Assembly (NCBI RefSeq): GCF_014137975.1
Contig: NZ_JACGWZ010000008.1
Location: 124,001 to 188,000 of the forward strand
Length of the DNA: 64,000 bases
Reading direction: 5' to 3'
From: Halosaccharopolyspora lacisalsi
GTDB taxonomy: Bacteria; Actinomycetota; Actinomycetes; Mycobacteriales; Pseudonocardiaceae
A program made the translations under genes and the position numbers. Positions 16,921-26,421 of the stretch are shown one piece after another. A model generated the notes under the pieces. The model did no database searches and was not told the DNA's origin. It saw only the letters and a program-made list of their open reading frames with translations. How positions within the stretch are numbered: position 1 is the first letter of the stretch; each line of letters opens with the position of its first letter.

Positions 16921-18447
16921 GTGGCGCCCGTTTTACGGGCAGTGCGGCGGGTGACGAATCATCCGCAGCGTTGGACCGTGCTCGCATTGCTCGGCGGGGT
17001 CGCGCTGTTGGCGGGCGCGGTGTTCGCGACGATTCGAAACGGCCTGACCGACGACGCTTACATCACGCTCGACTACGCGCGGAATCTGGCTTTCCACGGG
17101 CACTGGGGAATCATCGGGGAAGAGGTCGCGAACTCGGCGACCTCCCCGCTGAACGTCATCGCGCTGACCGCGTTCACGGCCGTGCTCCGACAGCCGGTGC
17201 TGGCTCTCGGCGTGGTGTTCGTCCTGGCCAACGTCGTTTTCGCGTACGCGCCGCACGAATCGGCCGAACACAGCCGCCTGTCACCGTTCGGCGGTCTCCT
17301 GGCCACCCTGCTGCTGCTGACCAACCCGCTCCTGCTGTCCACGGTCGGGCTCGAGATGACGCTGGCCGCGGCGCTGCTCGGGTTGCTGCTGCTGGCGACG
17401 GTCCAGCAGCGCCGGGTCTTTTTCGGCGTCGTCGTCGGCCTGCTCGCACTGACGCGGCTGGATCTGGGAGTGCTCGTTCTCCTGATCCTGATCGGCCGGC
17501 CGTCGCTGTGGTGGGAGTGGTGGAAGTGGGCGCTGCCCGCGGGCTTCGTCGGGCTACCGTGGTTCGTGTTCAGCTGGTTCGCGCTGGGATCGGCGGTCCC
17601 CGATTCGCTGGTGATGAAACAACTGCAGGACCAATGGGGTGAATACAGCTTCGCCAACGGCTTGGACCTGTACTACAGCGTGTACCCGGCCGCGACCGTG
17701 GCCTCGGTCAGCGCCGCCGCGCTGGGACTCGTGGCGCTGCCGATCTGGCTGGTGGCCCGGTTGTCGCGACGCGCCGGTCCCCGGGACCTTCATCCGTGGG
17801 CGTTGTTCGGGATCGGTGGCGCCGCGCACTTCTACGTCTACACGCTGCTCGGTGTCCCGCCGTACCACTGGTACTACGCATCGAGCATGATCGGGCCGAC
17901 CATCTTCCTCGCGGGCGCGATCGGTGCCGTCGTCGGTGCCTACACCGCCACCCGACTGACACGACCGTTGCTGCTGGCGGCAGTGGCCGTCGCTGCCGGG
18001 CTCGGAGTGCTCGCGGCACAGGGCCGCTTCCCCGTCGAGCACGGGGCGCCCTGGCACCGTGCGCCCATCATGGCCAACTGGGCTCCTCCCTCGGATTACG
18101 CCAGGGTCGGCGGGATGGTGGGAGCAATCGGGGGTGACTCCGCCGTCAGAAGCCCGGGGGAGATCGGCGTACTGGCTTATTTCTGCGACTGCGCCGTCGT
18201 CGACGGTTTCTCCGACCGGGGTTACCTCGCCGACCAGATCGAACAACGCGTGTCCGAGGCCCACCCCGCCACGCGATGGCTGCTGAAACTCAACTACGCG
18301 CATTTCGCACCGGCCGAACCACGGCCGGTTGAATACACCCTGCGCTCGGTGGAGGGATACGGGCCCGACCCACGGTGGAACGCCGACTCGCCGTGGGTGA
18401 GTCCTCATCACTTCGACCTCGAGAGGACCGGATCGGGTCAGGGCTGA
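16921..18447 (+). CDS. GT-C family polytopic glycosyltransferase (probable cell-wall arabinosyl- or mannosyltransferase)
   Basis: A 508-residue protein starting at GTG 16921 behind a GGAGAGACGAG ribosome site. It has about ten membrane helices. The first extracellular loop carries the GT-C acidic motif in NGLTDDAYITLDYARNL (near residue 42), as in polyprenyl-phosphate-sugar-dependent enzymes such as AftB. It lies where mycobacteria and corynebacteria carry aftA (between dprE2 and the emb genes), but its length and the DDAYI motif look more AftB-like, so I do not assign a symbol. The C-terminal soluble part ends about 110 residues after the last helix. It contains an in-frame TTA codon at 16933-16935. 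Confidence 0.8.
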   Translation: MAPVLRAVRRVTNHPQRWTVLALLGGVALLAGAVFATIRNGLTDDAYITLDYARNLAFHGHWGIIGEEVANSATSPLNVIALTAFTAVLRQPVLALGVVFVLANVVFAYAPHESAEHSRLSPFGGLLATLLLLTNPLLLSTVGLEMTLAAALLGLLLLATVQQRRVFFGVVVGLLALTRLDLGVLVLLILIGRPSLWWEWWKWALPAGFVGLPWFVFSWFALGSAVPDSLVMKQLQDQWGEYSFANGLDLYYSVYPAATVASVSAAALGLVALPIWLVARLSRRAGPRDLHPWALFGIGGAAHFYVYTLLGVPPYHWYYASSMIGPTIFLAGAIGAVVGAYTATRLTRPLLLAAVAVAAGLGVLAAQGRFPVEHGAPWHRAPIMANWAPPSDYARVGGMVGAIGGDSAVRSPGEIGVLAYFCDCAVVDGFSDRGYLADQIEQRVSEAHPATRWLLKLNYAHFAPAEPRPVEYTLRSVEGYGPDPRWNADSPWVSPHHFDLERTGSGQG

Positions 18448-18661
18448 CGACTCGTCACGCGGAGTGGCCCGACCGGTCGCCGTAGGACCTCCCGGATCCC
18501 CGAGGGGTTCTACGGCCCGTCGTCCGCTCCGTCGGGACCGTACTGATCGGCACGCCGAGCACCGCTGTGACCACCGAGGAAGGCGTCCCGCAAGGAACAA
18601 AGCCACGAACCCTCACAGATCGTGATGCGATCGATACTCTGTAACGGTTAACCTCACTCGT

Positions 18662-21600
18662 ATGGCGGCAGATTTCTCCAGTATGGGAGTCATACCACCG
18701 CCATCAAGCCTGTCCTCGAAGGAACGATCGAGATGGGGAAACTGGCTGATCGCGGCGCTGGCAGCGCTGACGGTGGCGCTCGGGATCTCCGCCGCACTGG
18801 CACCGGTCATCGCCGACGACCCGGTCGTGACCTGGCCGGAAGCAGGGCAGGAGCCCACGTCCACCGTGCTTCCGCTGTCGCCGTACCGTCCACTGAGCCT
18901 GGACGCGCACGTCCCGTGCACCACTCTGCGCGCGGTGAACGCGAATTCCCCCCAGGGGGGAACGGCGCTGAGCACGCGCCCGAACGGCGCTCCGGGGATG
19001 GAGGTCTCCGCACGGGGCGGTGAAGTCCTGTTCCGGATGTCCGGTCGAGAGGTCTTCACCGAACCGATCCCCGACGGCGGATGCACCTACCGGGTGCTGG
19101 CCGGTTCCGACGGTGTGCGCGTTCTGCGCGACGGCGACATGCTGGCGCGCGCTCCCGAACTGCTGCCGCCGCAGGTCGCCGAGCTGGCCACCGACGCCGA
19201 GGGAATGCCGCAGGCCTCGGGCCTGGCCGTCGAGCTGCACACCGATGCCCGCTACCAGTCCCGTCCCACCGCGCTGAAGGTGGTGCTGCTGACCGCGCAC
19301 GGGCTCGCGCTGGCCACCCTGCTCGTCGTGACCTGGCGGCGCTGGCGCGATCCTCGGCCGTCCCGCACTCCACGACTGCCCCGTCCCGGTGCCGCCGACG
19401 CGGTGATGGTGCTGGTGGCCGCGGCGTGGGTGTTCCTCAGTCCGGCCAACATGGACGACGGCTGGTACCTGATGATGGCGCGCAACGCGGGCGAGAGCGG
19501 CTACATCGGCAACTTCGTCTACATGTTCAACGTCACCGAGAACCCGTTCGTGCTCAGCCAGTACATGCTGCAGCTCTGGGGTGAGCTCGGTGGCTGGTCG
19601 CTGTGGTGGATGCGACTGGTGCCCACCCTGTGCGGGCTGGCCACGTGGGCACTGCTGCGTGTCCTGATGACCGTGGCTCTCGGGCGCGCGGGCACGATGC
19701 GGACGGTGCCGTGGGCACTGCTGGTCGCGTTCCTGGTCTGGTACCTGCCCTACGGGGTGACGCTGCGGCCGGAGCCGGTGATCGTGATGTGCGCGGCGGC
19801 GACGCTGGTGTTCGCCGAGCTGGCCGTGCTGCGGCACTCGATCGGGGCGCTGGCGGTGGCCACGATCTGCGCCGCGCTGGCGGTCACCGCCTCGCCCTCG
19901 GGCGTGGTCGCGGCGGCGCCGCTGCTCCTCAGCCTGCCCTGGCTGGTGCGCTGGCTGCGCCAGCAGTCGTGGTCGGCACGGGTGGGAGCCGTGACGCTGG
20001 CCGTCGCCTCGGCGACGGTGGTCGTTCCGATCGGCTTCGCCGACGCGACCCTGGGCGACGCCCTCGAAGCCATCGACGTCCACCAGTGGTACTACCTGTC
20101 CTTCGCCTGGTACGAGGAGTTCGTCCACTACGACACCCTGATCAACTCCTCCACGTGGGCGCGCCGGCTGCCGGTGCTGCTGACGCTGGGTGTGCTGGTC
20201 GTCGTGGCGCTGTCCAGCGGGCGCGGCGGCACGGGGCGGGATCCGGTCCGCAGGCTGGTGCTGGTCAGCGCGATCACCACGTCCGTGGCGCTCGTGCTCA
20301 TCGCGTTGAGCCCGACCAAGTGGGTCAACCACTTCCACGCGGTGGCGGCGGCACCGACCGTGCTGCTGGCGGCGGTACTGCTGCGCTCCCCGCTGCCCCG
20401 GCGCGCGGGTCCGATGCTCACGGGCGCGAGCCTGCTGGCGCTGGTGGGCACGGTGTCGTTGAGCTACGCCGGCCCCAACTGGTGGATTCCGTTCACCGAC
20501 GCGGGTCAGCGCTTCGGCAACCACCTCGATCCGGACCTGACGACCAACAACACGGCTCCGCACATCTCGGAGCTCTACCTGCGCAATCCCGCGCCGTGGC
20601 TGGCGGTGGCGGCACTGGCGTGGGCTTGGGGGGCCTGGCGCAGGTCCCGGGGAAAGCTGGTGCTGGTCACGCCCGACCGAGCGGTGGTCTCCGCCGCGTC
20701 GCTGGGCTCCGTCCTGCTGATGGTGGCGCTGTTCGCCTACGCGCCGATCGGTCAGGCACCGGGGTGGACGGTCGCCCGTTCCGGGGTGCGGTCGATGTTC
20801 GGCGGCGGGTGCGGGCTGTCCGATGCCGTGCGGGTGCAGCTTCCCGCCGAGAAGCAGCTGCTGCCCCCGGCCACGCCACCGGCCACCGCCGGCGACTTCG
20901 GAAACGATCGCCCGCTGCCGGTGAGCGCAGATCCGTGGCCACGGCCGGTGAAGGTCTGGCACGACGACCTTCCCGACGGCACCACCACGGGGACCGGTCA
21001 GGTCACCACCGGCTGGTATCCCCTGCCGAAGTCCACGACGGGCACCCACGTGACCGTTCCGGTGGCGGGCAGCCTGGCCAACCAGGGCGTGGAGGTCCAG
21101 TTCGGACAGCGCTCCGGTGACGGGTGGGCGGTCGCGTCGAGCGAATCGCCGGCCTCCGACCTGCGACGGCCGCCGCACGAGTGGCAGCAGTTGTCCGTGC
21201 CGTTGCCCGCCGACCGCCCCGGGGCCGTGCGGGTCGTCGTCACCGACCGGGTCACCGGCGCGAACAGTTGGGTGACGGTGGCCGAACCCGAGCTCACCGC
21301 GGCCCGCCCGATCACCGAGCTGACCTCCGGGAAGGCCGTGCTGGCCAACCACATCGCCGCGGGGCTGTGGCCGTGCGTGAACCAGGTCGACATCGACAAC
21401 GGCATCACCGAGACGCCGCGGGTGCGCATGACGGTCGACGACCTGCTGCCGCCGGGGTGGCCGGACAACATCAGCAACCTGACCTGGGGCGGAGCGTGGA
21501 TGCAGACCGCGCGCTCCTGGACCCAGACCGAACTCCACGCCGAGCTGCACCCGAAGGGGCCGCCGCGTAAGCCGTGGGGACACGTGTTCGCGATCGACTA

Positions 21601-21748
21601 CCCGCATCCGACCGGTCGTTACGACCTCCGCGTCGAGCAGAACGTCCGCTGGGGCTGGGAGCGGCTTCCCACCCTGGCCGACAACGACTACCCGAACATC
21701 GAGAACAACGCGGGCACTCAGGTCGAGGAACCGACCAGCGACAGTTAA
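18662..21748 (+). CDS. Arabinosyltransferase, EmbC/EmbA/EmbB family (paralogue 2)
   Basis: A 1028-residue Emb-type GT-C enzyme starting at ATG 18662. It has one N-terminal helix (about residues 28-50), a periplasmic jelly-roll domain, the multi-helix core and a C-terminal carbohydrate-binding domain. The catalytic pair is Asp265-Asp266 in NMDDGWYLMMAR and the Pro motif is TLRPEPVIV. Ile282 stands at the EmbB Met306 position. It is about 85 residues shorter than paralogue 1. It probably acts with one of the other paralogues in building the branched arabinan. A hairpin terminator follows at 21763-21794. Confidence 0.95.
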   Translation: MAADFSSMGVIPPPSSLSSKERSRWGNWLIAALAALTVALGISAALAPVIADDPVVTWPEAGQEPTSTVLPLSPYRPLSLDAHVPCTTLRAVNANSPQGGTALSTRPNGAPGMEVSARGGEVLFRMSGREVFTEPIPDGGCTYRVLAGSDGVRVLRDGDMLARAPELLPPQVAELATDAEGMPQASGLAVELHTDARYQSRPTALKVVLLTAHGLALATLLVVTWRRWRDPRPSRTPRLPRPGAADAVMVLVAAAWVFLSPANMDDGWYLMMARNAGESGYIGNFVYMFNVTENPFVLSQYMLQLWGELGGWSLWWMRLVPTLCGLATWALLRVLMTVALGRAGTMRTVPWALLVAFLVWYLPYGVTLRPEPVIVMCAAATLVFAELAVLRHSIGALAVATICAALAVTASPSGVVAAAPLLLSLPWLVRWLRQQSWSARVGAVTLAVASATVVVPIGFADATLGDALEAIDVHQWYYLSFAWYEEFVHYDTLINSSTWARRLPVLLTLGVLVVVALSSGRGGTGRDPVRRLVLVSAITTSVALVLIALSPTKWVNHFHAVAAAPTVLLAAVLLRSPLPRRAGPMLTGASLLALVGTVSLSYAGPNWWIPFTDAGQRFGNHLDPDLTTNNTAPHISELYLRNPAPWLAVAALAWAWGAWRRSRGKLVLVTPDRAVVSAASLGSVLLMVALFAYAPIGQAPGWTVARSGVRSMFGGGCGLSDAVRVQLPAEKQLLPPATPPATAGDFGNDRPLPVSADPWPRPVKVWHDDLPDGTTTGTGQVTTGWYPLPKSTTGTHVTVPVAGSLANQGVEVQFGQRSGDGWAVASSESPASDLRRPPHEWQQLSVPLPADRPGAVRVVVTDRVTGANSWVTVAEPELTAARPITELTSGKAVLANHIAAGLWPCVNQVDIDNGITETPRVRMTVDDLLPPGWPDNISNLTWGGAWMQTARSWTQTELHAELHPKGPPRKPWGHVFAIDYPHPTGRYDLRVEQNVRWGWERLPTLADNDYPNIENNAGTQVEEPTSDS

Positions 21749-22144
21749 GAAGAATTCTTGCGGGTGGGGTGGTTTTCGCCGAAACCGCCCCACTCCGGTC
21801 TCCCGCGCGGACTACGAAAAGGTAACGGGATGCACCCCCGCATCTCGGGCTTTTCGTGCGATCCGCGTTCTCACCGCTGTTCGAGAACGGCGAACGTCCT
21901 CGCGCACCAGGAGTTCGAAGGAAACCGCATCATCGGAGGTGTCGCCACCAACGAAGCGGAGACACCTTCGCACGGAAGCCATCGAACAGTCTCCTGTGGA
22001 CGATTTGATACCGGGGAACGTTGTTCCGTTACAAGATCTCCCAGAAGTCACACGAAGTGGTGAACTACGGCACTTCGCCCTGCGGATCACCCGACGCCGA
22101 ACAAATGTGGAGACGACAAGCACGACCGGAGAAAGGGATCGGCC
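21749..22144. other. 396-base intergenic region with terminator and leader of the LGFP gene
   Basis: Apart from the hairpin at 21763-21794 and the ribosome site of the next gene at about 22130-22140 (GGAGAAAGGGA), I see no conserved element. Open frames here are short and unconvincing. Confidence 0.5.
21763..21794 (+). terminator. Hairpin terminator after emb paralogue 2
   Basis: Arm 21763-21776 (ggtggggtggtttt) pairs with 21781-21794 (gaaaccgccccact) across a four-base loop, with few mismatches. It begins 15 bases past the stop codon. No U-tract follows, as is usual in actinobacteria. Confidence 0.65.
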
Positions 22145-22984
22145 TTGACGACGAAACGCCAACTGGTCAGCTCGGTGCTCGCGGCCTCCGCCGCCGCCGC
22201 TCTGTCGTTCACGCTCACCGCACCGGCAGCTGCGGCGAACGCGCACACGACGGCCCCGGACAACGGCACCACCGTCACCCAGCAGGAGGATCGACAGCTC
22301 ACACCCATCGACCGCAGATACTGGAGCGACCCGGAGCTGCGCCGGGTGCTGGGCCCCCCGGTGGACTCCGAGCAGGATCTCGGGGAGATCTCCTACCGGC
22401 AGTTCGAGAACGGGTGGATGTATCACACCTCCTCGACCGGGGTGCACGAGACGCACGGGGCCATCGCCGACAAGTACACCGAGGTCGGCACCCACTATAC
22501 CTACGGCGTCCCGGTCACCGACGAGCTGTCCACTCCGGACGGAGTCGGCCGGTTCAACTACTTCGAGGGCACCGACGCCATCGGCACCGCCTCGATCTAC
22601 TGGACCCGCTACACCGGGGCCCAGGGCACCTGGGGGCCGGTGCAGCAGTTCTGGGGTGACCACGGCTGGGAGACCGGCTTTCTGAGCTACCCGACGACCA
22701 CCACCGCCGACACCCCGCACAAGCCCGGCGTGTTCAGCCACTTCCTGGGGGCCGACGGCAGCGGTGCCTCGGTGTACTGGAGCCCGGACACCGGAGCGCA
22801 CTCGGTGCAGGGCACGATCCGGGAGGAGTGGGCGCAGCTCGGCTGGGAGGACTCCTGGTTGGGATTCCCCACTTCGAACGAGTACGACATTCCCGGCGGC
22901 AAGCGCAGTGACTTCCAGGGCGGGTTCATCACCTGGAACGCGTCCACGGGAATCGCCACCGCTCACCGCTACTCCTCCGAGTAA
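22145..22984 (+). CDS. Secreted LGFP-repeat cell-wall protein
   Basis: A 279-residue protein from TTG 22145, chosen because GGAGAAAGGGA sits just upstream. A Sec signal peptide ends around TAPAAAANA (residue 34). The mature part consists of LGFP-type repeats of about 50 residues, with the diagnostic turns LGPPVDSE, YGVPVTDE, LSYPTTTT and LGFPTSNE, each followed by Trp/Tyr-rich strands. LGFP repeats in corynebacterial PS1-type mycolyltransferases are thought to bind the arabinogalactan. Lying between two emb genes, this protein probably decorates or organises the arabinan. There is no catalytic domain. Confidence 0.9.
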   Translation: MTTKRQLVSSVLAASAAAALSFTLTAPAAAANAHTTAPDNGTTVTQQEDRQLTPIDRRYWSDPELRRVLGPPVDSEQDLGEISYRQFENGWMYHTSSTGVHETHGAIADKYTEVGTHYTYGVPVTDELSTPDGVGRFNYFEGTDAIGTASIYWTRYTGAQGTWGPVQQFWGDHGWETGFLSYPTTTTADTPHKPGVFSHFLGADGSGASVYWSPDTGAHSVQGTIREEWAQLGWEDSWLGFPTSNEYDIPGGKRSDFQGGFITWNASTGIATAHRYSSE

Positions 22985-22996
22985 CGAGAAGTGCAT

Positions 22997-23037
22997 GATC
23001 GAAGGCGGGCGGTAATCGGACCCGTCCGCCTCCGATC
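22997..23037 (+). terminator. Hairpin terminator after the LGFP gene
   Basis: Arm 22997-23012 (gatcgaaggcgggcgg) pairs with 23022-23037 (ccgtccgcctccgatc) with two mismatches, about 12 bases after the stop codon. Confidence 0.65.
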
Positions 23038-23117
23038 GCGCGAAGAAATTCCGCACAACGGGGCGGTCACGAGCAGGGCACGATCGCCGATCGTCCCACC
23101 GGAAAGGCGAAAAATAT

Positions 23118-23147
23118 TTGACACGGTCCCTCGCGGATGTGTGGAAT
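23118..23147 (+). promoter_or_regulatory. Candidate sigma-70-type promoter for emb paralogue 3
   Basis: TTGACA at 23118-23123 matches the -35 consensus exactly; TGGAAT at 23142-23147 follows after 18 bases. The start codon of emb paralogue 3 lies 80 bases further on. This is a prediction from consensus only. Confidence 0.4.
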
Positions 23148-23226
23148 GAATCGGAATCGCGCGCTACCCGAACATGTCCACATATCCTCGAGGGCGTCAT
23201 CAGTGAAGTACCGGAGTGAGTCCACA

Positions 23227-26200
23227 ATGGACTTGCCTGCGGAGGCAGCTCATCCCCAACTCCGACGTCGGCCCCGGAGCGACGCGTCGCGGAGGAGCAA
23301 CGTCGTCGCGCTGTGCGTGGGCGTGCTCGGACTTCTCGCCGCGCTCGCGCTGCCCTTCGCCCCTGTGATCAACGAGCGCACCGAGGTGCACTGGCCTGCG
23401 ACGGGTGAGCCGACCGCGTCCACGACGGCGTTCCTGACGCCGTATCGCCCGGCCTCGATGCACGCGACCGTGCCCTGTCCGGTGATCCGCTCCGGTCTGG
23501 ACGCCCCCGGCCCCACCACGATCCTGCGGACGGCGCCGCCGAGCAGCAACCACGACGGACTCGCGCTGACCGCGGTCGAGAACGAACTGCACCTGCTCCT
23601 GGGTCAGCGGGAGGTTCCGCTACCGCCGCTGCCCGCCGACTGCCGCATCACGGTGCGAGCGGACTCCTCGCACACCGAAGTGCGGTTGGGCCGGGCGGAA
23701 CCGGTGGTGCTCGACGAACCCGCGCCGGAGATCTTCACCTTCACCACGGGACTGCCACCCGCCGACGCCGAGGGCATGAAGGTCACCGCCCGGCCTTTCT
23801 CCTGGTTCGCCACCTCGGCCACCGCCGTCAAAACGGCCCTGATCGCCACGGCGCTGCTGACCGCCGCCGTGTCCCTGACGCTGCTGATCGCCCACGCGCC
23901 GCCGAATCGCGCCCTGTTCCGCCCCGCCGCACTGCTGCGACGGGTGCGCACCAACGTGCCGCTGCTGCTGCTCGACGCCGTCATGGGCCTGGTCTTCGCT
24001 CTCTGGGGGATCATCGGCTCGCTGACCGACGACGACGGCTTCGCCATGATGACCGTGCGCAGCTACGCCTCCGGCGAGAACATCGGCAACTACTACCGGT
24101 GGTTCGACGCCGCCGAAACCCCGTTCACCCTCGTGCAGCACCTGATGCGGTGGGTCTCCGAGTACAGCCTGGCCCCGGTGTGGTTGCGCGTGCCGAGCGT
24201 GATCATCGGTTTCCTGACCTGGCTGGTGGTCAGCAGAGGCATCGTCGCCCCCATGTGCCGTGGCACGCGCCGACTACCGCTGCACCTGATCACGGCGGTT
24301 TTCCTGCTGGCGTGCTGGATGCCGTACTGCGTCGGCATCCGCCCGGAGCCCTTCGTCGCGCTCGGAGCGGCCGGGGTCTTCGCCGCACTGCTCAAGGCGA
24401 CCTCGTCGACCACCGAGTCGCCGTTCGGCTGGCTGGGCGTGGCGGCGTTGGCGGCCGGGCTGGCCCTGGCAGTCACGCCGACCAGCCTCACGGTGCTGTT
24501 CACCACGCTGGTGTTCCTGCCGCGAATATGGCGGCTGCTCAGCCCGCGGGGGCAGGCACCGCGCCCACTGGCGATCTCGGCCCGGGCCGCCCTCGTGCTG
24601 TGCCTCGGCTCGGTCGGAGTGGTGGCGATGTTCGCCGACTCGACGCTGACCGGTGTGCTGCGGGCCACGGCCATCCACGACCAGTTCGGCCCGAGCCTGG
24701 GCTGGTACCAGGAACTCGCCCGCTACACGGCACTGCTGAGCACCGGCGGTTGGGGCTCCGCGGCCAAGCGACTGGCGGTGCTCTTCGTGATCATCGCGCT
24801 GCTGATCGCCTGTGCGGCCCTGATCCGGCAAGTGCACCGACGGACGAACCAGCCCCGGCTGGGGCTGCTGGTGGGAGCGGTGGCGGGATTCTTCCTGACC
24901 CTGTGCCTGACACCGTCGAAGTGGACGCACCACTTCGGCGCGCTGGCCGGTGTCGGTTCGGCACTGCTGGCGGTGACGGTGGTGCTGCTGGCACGCGTGG
25001 GTAAGCTGCCGCGGGCGCGGCGGGAGGCCCGGCTGTTCGGCCTCTTCGGCGCGCTCGGCGCGGCCGGAGCGGCCGCGCTGTCGTTCACCGGCCCGAACGC
25101 CTGGTCGTCCTACTCGGACTGGGGGATGCTCTGGTCGAGCTCTCCGGTGCGCCCCGGCGGCCTGCCGCTGAACAGTCCGCTGCCGTGGATCCTGCTGGCG
25201 GGTGCGTCCGGTCTCGTCGCTTACGGACTGGTCCGGGGGCGCGCGACCGCAACGGCGCGGGAAGCCTCGAAGTCCCGGGGCGTGGGATGGACGACCATGC
25301 CGTCGTCGGTCCTGGTCACCGCCGCCCTGACCTCCGTGGTCGTACTGCTGGGCACTTTCCTGCTCGCACCGCAGCGCATGTCCGGCAGCTACTCGGTCGG
25401 CGGGTCCAACTGGAAGAGCCTCACCGGCGAAGACTGCGGCATCGAGGAGCAGGTCCAGGTACTGCCGGTGGCCTCCGGCGACGCCCCGCGCCCCGCCGAG
25501 GGCACCACCGAGCTGGACGGGTTCGCCGCGGGCGAGGACGGCCTCCCCGGCCCGCGACCTCCCCGGGAACCGGACCTGCTCAGGGCGGCCGACGGCTCGC
25601 TGCGCTCGGAGAGCGAGACGCCCGTCGCGGCGTCACCGTCCGTCTGGGGCAGTTTCGTCGGTGGACCGAGTGCGCTCGGCTCCATGAGCACGCGCTGGTT
25701 CAGCCTTCCCCGGCTCACCGACGACCAGGTGCTGTCGGTGTGGGTGGCCGGTCGCCCGGAACGGGGCAACACGCTGGCCTTCGAGTTCGGCACCGCTCGC
25801 GGCGGCGGCGTCCGGTCGCTCGACCGTCGTGCGCTCACCGATCCCGAACCCATGCAGCGGCCGTACGCCGATCCCCGGCAGGGGCGCCCCGGGAACTGGC
25901 GCGACTACTCCCCGTGGCGACTGCTGGAGATCGAGGCCGAGGAGCTGCCACCGGGGGCCGACCGGGTACGACTGCGCGCCGAGGACGGCACGACGGACCC
26001 GGAGGGCTGGCTGGGCTTCAGCGGTCCCGTGGTGCGCGACGTCGTCGGGCTGGACCGGATGCTCGCCGGCCACGCCTCCGCGCTGATCGACTGGCCGATC
26101 AGTTTCGCCTTCCCGTGCTTCTCCCGGTACCCGCGCGTCGGCAACGGCACGGCCGAGGGGCCCGAGTTGCTGGTCAGCCCACCGCGCGGAGAAGCGTCCA

Positions 26201-26421
26201 TGGCTTTCGACCCGAACGTGGGCGGAGTGTTCGCGGGCGTGCCGATGACCTCGCGGAGATTCGAGACACCGAGCAGACTGAAAGGCGCGCCCGGGGTGAC
26301 GTGGGGTCACGTGTACTCGGTCAGCTACGGCATCAAGCGTGACGGCTACGACGTCAGTCGACATCGGGTGCGCGTCAGCGGAGCAGGAGGAGATGGTGAG
26401 TATCCCTTCGAGAGCGACTGA
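23227..26421 (+). CDS. Arabinosyltransferase, EmbC/EmbA/EmbB family (paralogue 3)
   Basis: A 1064-residue Emb enzyme from ATG 23227, which follows GGAGTGAG; an upstream in-frame start at 23137 lacks a ribosome site. Layout is as in the other two copies. The acidic motif reads SLTDDDGFAMM (Asp268-270), the Pro motif is GIRPEPFVALG, and Ile286 sits at the EmbB Met306 position. It heads a tight operon: its stop overlaps the GtrB-like gene, followed by GtrA and an FAD enzyme, each coupled by short overlaps. This suggests that it works with an extra sugar donor made by that operon. Confidence 0.95.
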   Translation: MDLPAEAAHPQLRRRPRSDASRRSNVVALCVGVLGLLAALALPFAPVINERTEVHWPATGEPTASTTAFLTPYRPASMHATVPCPVIRSGLDAPGPTTILRTAPPSSNHDGLALTAVENELHLLLGQREVPLPPLPADCRITVRADSSHTEVRLGRAEPVVLDEPAPEIFTFTTGLPPADAEGMKVTARPFSWFATSATAVKTALIATALLTAAVSLTLLIAHAPPNRALFRPAALLRRVRTNVPLLLLDAVMGLVFALWGIIGSLTDDDGFAMMTVRSYASGENIGNYYRWFDAAETPFTLVQHLMRWVSEYSLAPVWLRVPSVIIGFLTWLVVSRGIVAPMCRGTRRLPLHLITAVFLLACWMPYCVGIRPEPFVALGAAGVFAALLKATSSTTESPFGWLGVAALAAGLALAVTPTSLTVLFTTLVFLPRIWRLLSPRGQAPRPLAISARAALVLCLGSVGVVAMFADSTLTGVLRATAIHDQFGPSLGWYQELARYTALLSTGGWGSAAKRLAVLFVIIALLIACAALIRQVHRRTNQPRLGLLVGAVAGFFLTLCLTPSKWTHHFGALAGVGSALLAVTVVLLARVGKLPRARREARLFGLFGALGAAGAAALSFTGPNAWSSYSDWGMLWSSSPVRPGGLPLNSPLPWILLAGASGLVAYGLVRGRATATAREASKSRGVGWTTMPSSVLVTAALTSVVVLLGTFLLAPQRMSGSYSVGGSNWKSLTGEDCGIEEQVQVLPVASGDAPRPAEGTTELDGFAAGEDGLPGPRPPREPDLLRAADGSLRSESETPVAASPSVWGSFVGGPSALGSMSTRWFSLPRLTDDQVLSVWVAGRPERGNTLAFEFGTARGGGVRSLDRRALTDPEPMQRPYADPRQGRPGNWRDYSPWRLLEIEAEELPPGADRVRLRAEDGTTDPEGWLGFSGPVVRDVVGLDRMLAGHASALIDWPISFAFPCFSRYPRVGNGTAEGPELLVSPPRGEASMAFDPNVGGVFAGVPMTSRRFETPSRLKGAPGVTWGHVYSVSYGIKRDGYDVSRHRVRVSGAGGDGEYPFESD

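Noticed and set aside
16521-17642. A 373-codon plus-strand frame overlapping the start of the GT-C gene
   Set aside because: Arg/Gly/Ala-rich with no domain; the GT-C frame in the same region has clear membrane helices and the DDAYI motif.
18704-21793. A 1029-codon minus-strand open frame opposite emb paralogue 2
   Set aside because: Same shadow effect of high GC content; no recognisable motif, whereas the plus strand has all Emb motifs.
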